A stretch of DNA of 64,000 nucleotides from Rhodobacterales bacterium LSUCC0031 (GTDB lineage Bacteria; Pseudomonadota; Alphaproteobacteria; Rhodobacterales; Rhodobacteraceae), in the NCBI GenBank assembly GCA_015689735.1, contig WVSP01000002.1, forward strand, positions 1 through 64,000, in the 5' to 3' direction. Shown here in pieces: positions 63,550 to 64,000 of the stretch. A model generated the notes under the pieces. It was not told the DNA's origin and made no database searches. It was given only the letters and a program-made list of their open reading frames with translations. Every line of letters starts with the position of its first letter. Within the stretch, counting starts at the first letter, position 1. A program made the position numbers and the translations under genes.

Positions 63550-64000
63550 ATGTATAATTTTGAATTCGCAAAGGCCAAGACGATCGGCGATGCAGTCAAG
63601 GCGTTGGCGTCAGATGATGCACAGGCGCTGGGCGGCGGTCAGACGCTTCTGCCAACGATGAAGCAGCGGCTTGCCGCGCCCACCGTGCTGGTCAGTCTTA
63701 ATGCCATCCCTGAGATGATCGGGGTTTGTGTCAATGACGCGGGCGAGGTCTGTATCGGGGGGGCGACCACACATGCGGCCGTGGCGCGCGAGGTGGCCGC
63801 GCATTACCCCGCGCTGGCCGCCCTGGCCAGCCATATCGGTGATCCGGCCGTGCGCAATCGCGGCACGATCGGTGGCAGCCTTGCCAATAACGATCCGTCC
63901 GCATGTTACCCGGCGGCGGTGCTGGGTTCGGGGGCGACGGTCAAGACAAATGCCCGCGACATCGCAGCCGATGATTACTTCCTTGGCATGTTCACAACCG
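63550..64000 (+). CDS. coxM: Medium FAD subunit of form II CO-dehydrogenase-like hydroxylase (partial)
   Basis: The first 150 codons of the FAD-binding subunit; the gene continues beyond the window. The flavin motifs are both here: ALGGGQTLLPTMKQRLA and GDPAVRNRGTIGGSLANNDPSACYPAAV. It would carry electrons from the iron-sulfur centres to the quinone pool or another acceptor. GAGGAAGAG precedes the ATG. Encoded after coxL, so the gene order is S-L-M. Confidence 0.93.
   Translation, partial: MYNFEFAKAKTIGDAVKALASDDAQALGGGQTLLPTMKQRLAAPTVLVSLNAIPEMIGVCVNDAGEVCIGGATTHAAVAREVAAHYPALAALASHIGDPAVRNRGTIGGSLANNDPSACYPAAVLGSGATVKTNARDIAADDYFLGMFTT

Overview
The window is a stretch of a high-GC alphaproteobacterial chromosome, almost certainly Rhodobacteraceae (Rhodobacterales). 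The basis is gene order and family content: murA - DUF2948 - cytochrome c - hisD - UPF0262 - low-Mr phosphatase - infA - maf - RNase E/G - yacG; dnaB - alr - mlaE - mlaF - radA - cvpA; and a ureDABCEFG cluster next to pyrC/pyrE. Genus cannot be set from the sequence. Most of the window is core housekeeping; the accessory parts are 1.9-6.3 kb, the 24.5-27 kb segment and the 55-64 kb molybdo-hydroxylase cluster.

Layout. 0-1.6 kb: NCS2 xanthine/uracil-type permease with a structured leader. 2.0-6.3 kb: a distinctly AT-richer cassette on the minus strand holding a C39-peptidase ABC exporter, an HlyD-type adaptor and a 186-aa protein that joins a double-glycine leader to a C-terminal Peptidase_S74-like (tail-fibre chaperone) domain. 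6.6-9.7 kb: MsbA-like exporter plus a YcaQ/AlkX-type crosslink DNA glycosylase. 9.7-13 kb: zinc uptake (znuB, znuC, zur; divergent znuA) with two palindromic Zur-box candidates. 13-16 kb: a histidine-kinase-like protein with no ATPase domain, divergent from a NarL-type response regulator. 16.6-24 kb: murA to yacG housekeeping block with tRNA-Thr and tRNA-Phe. 24.5-26.3 kb: glycoside-hydrolase-like protein with a CFI-box C-terminus. 27-33.5 kb: tRNA-Asn, MBL hydrolase, EnvZ-like kinase, tRNA-CAU, glycosyltransferase, purM-purN. 33.5-40 kb: transketolase, coiled-coil protein/zapA, SDR, bioY, purF. 40-49 kb: cvpA, radA, mlaFE, alr, dnaB, pyrE, pyrC. 49-54 kb: urease operon. 55-64 kb: accessory genes (coxD, coxE, xdhC/coxF, MoeA-like) and structural genes (coxS, coxL, coxM) of a form II CO-dehydrogenase-like molybdenum hydroxylase; coxM runs off the end.

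How the genes work together. The urease genes supply the apo-enzyme (ABC) and nickel insertion factors (D, E, F, G). The cox genes supply a three-subunit molybdenum hydroxylase and its maturation proteins; the active-site loop AYRGAGR marks form II, so the substrate need not be CO. The zinc genes form a Zur-controlled divergon. A family of GC-rich hairpin repeats ending in a conserved CCGGGATATTT...AAACGAAGAAG block is dispersed between genes of the alr/dnaB, urease and cox regions.

The best candidate for an undescribed system is the AT-rich cassette at 2066-6146. The leader motif, the intact C39 triad (C27/H100/D116) and the conserved Ser-Lys pair (S90/K95) of the S74-like domain suggest a peptide that could be cut twice: once by the transporter after G30, and once autocatalytically before S90, freeing a hydrophobic-then-cationic peptide of about 59 residues. 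This is inference from sequence alone.
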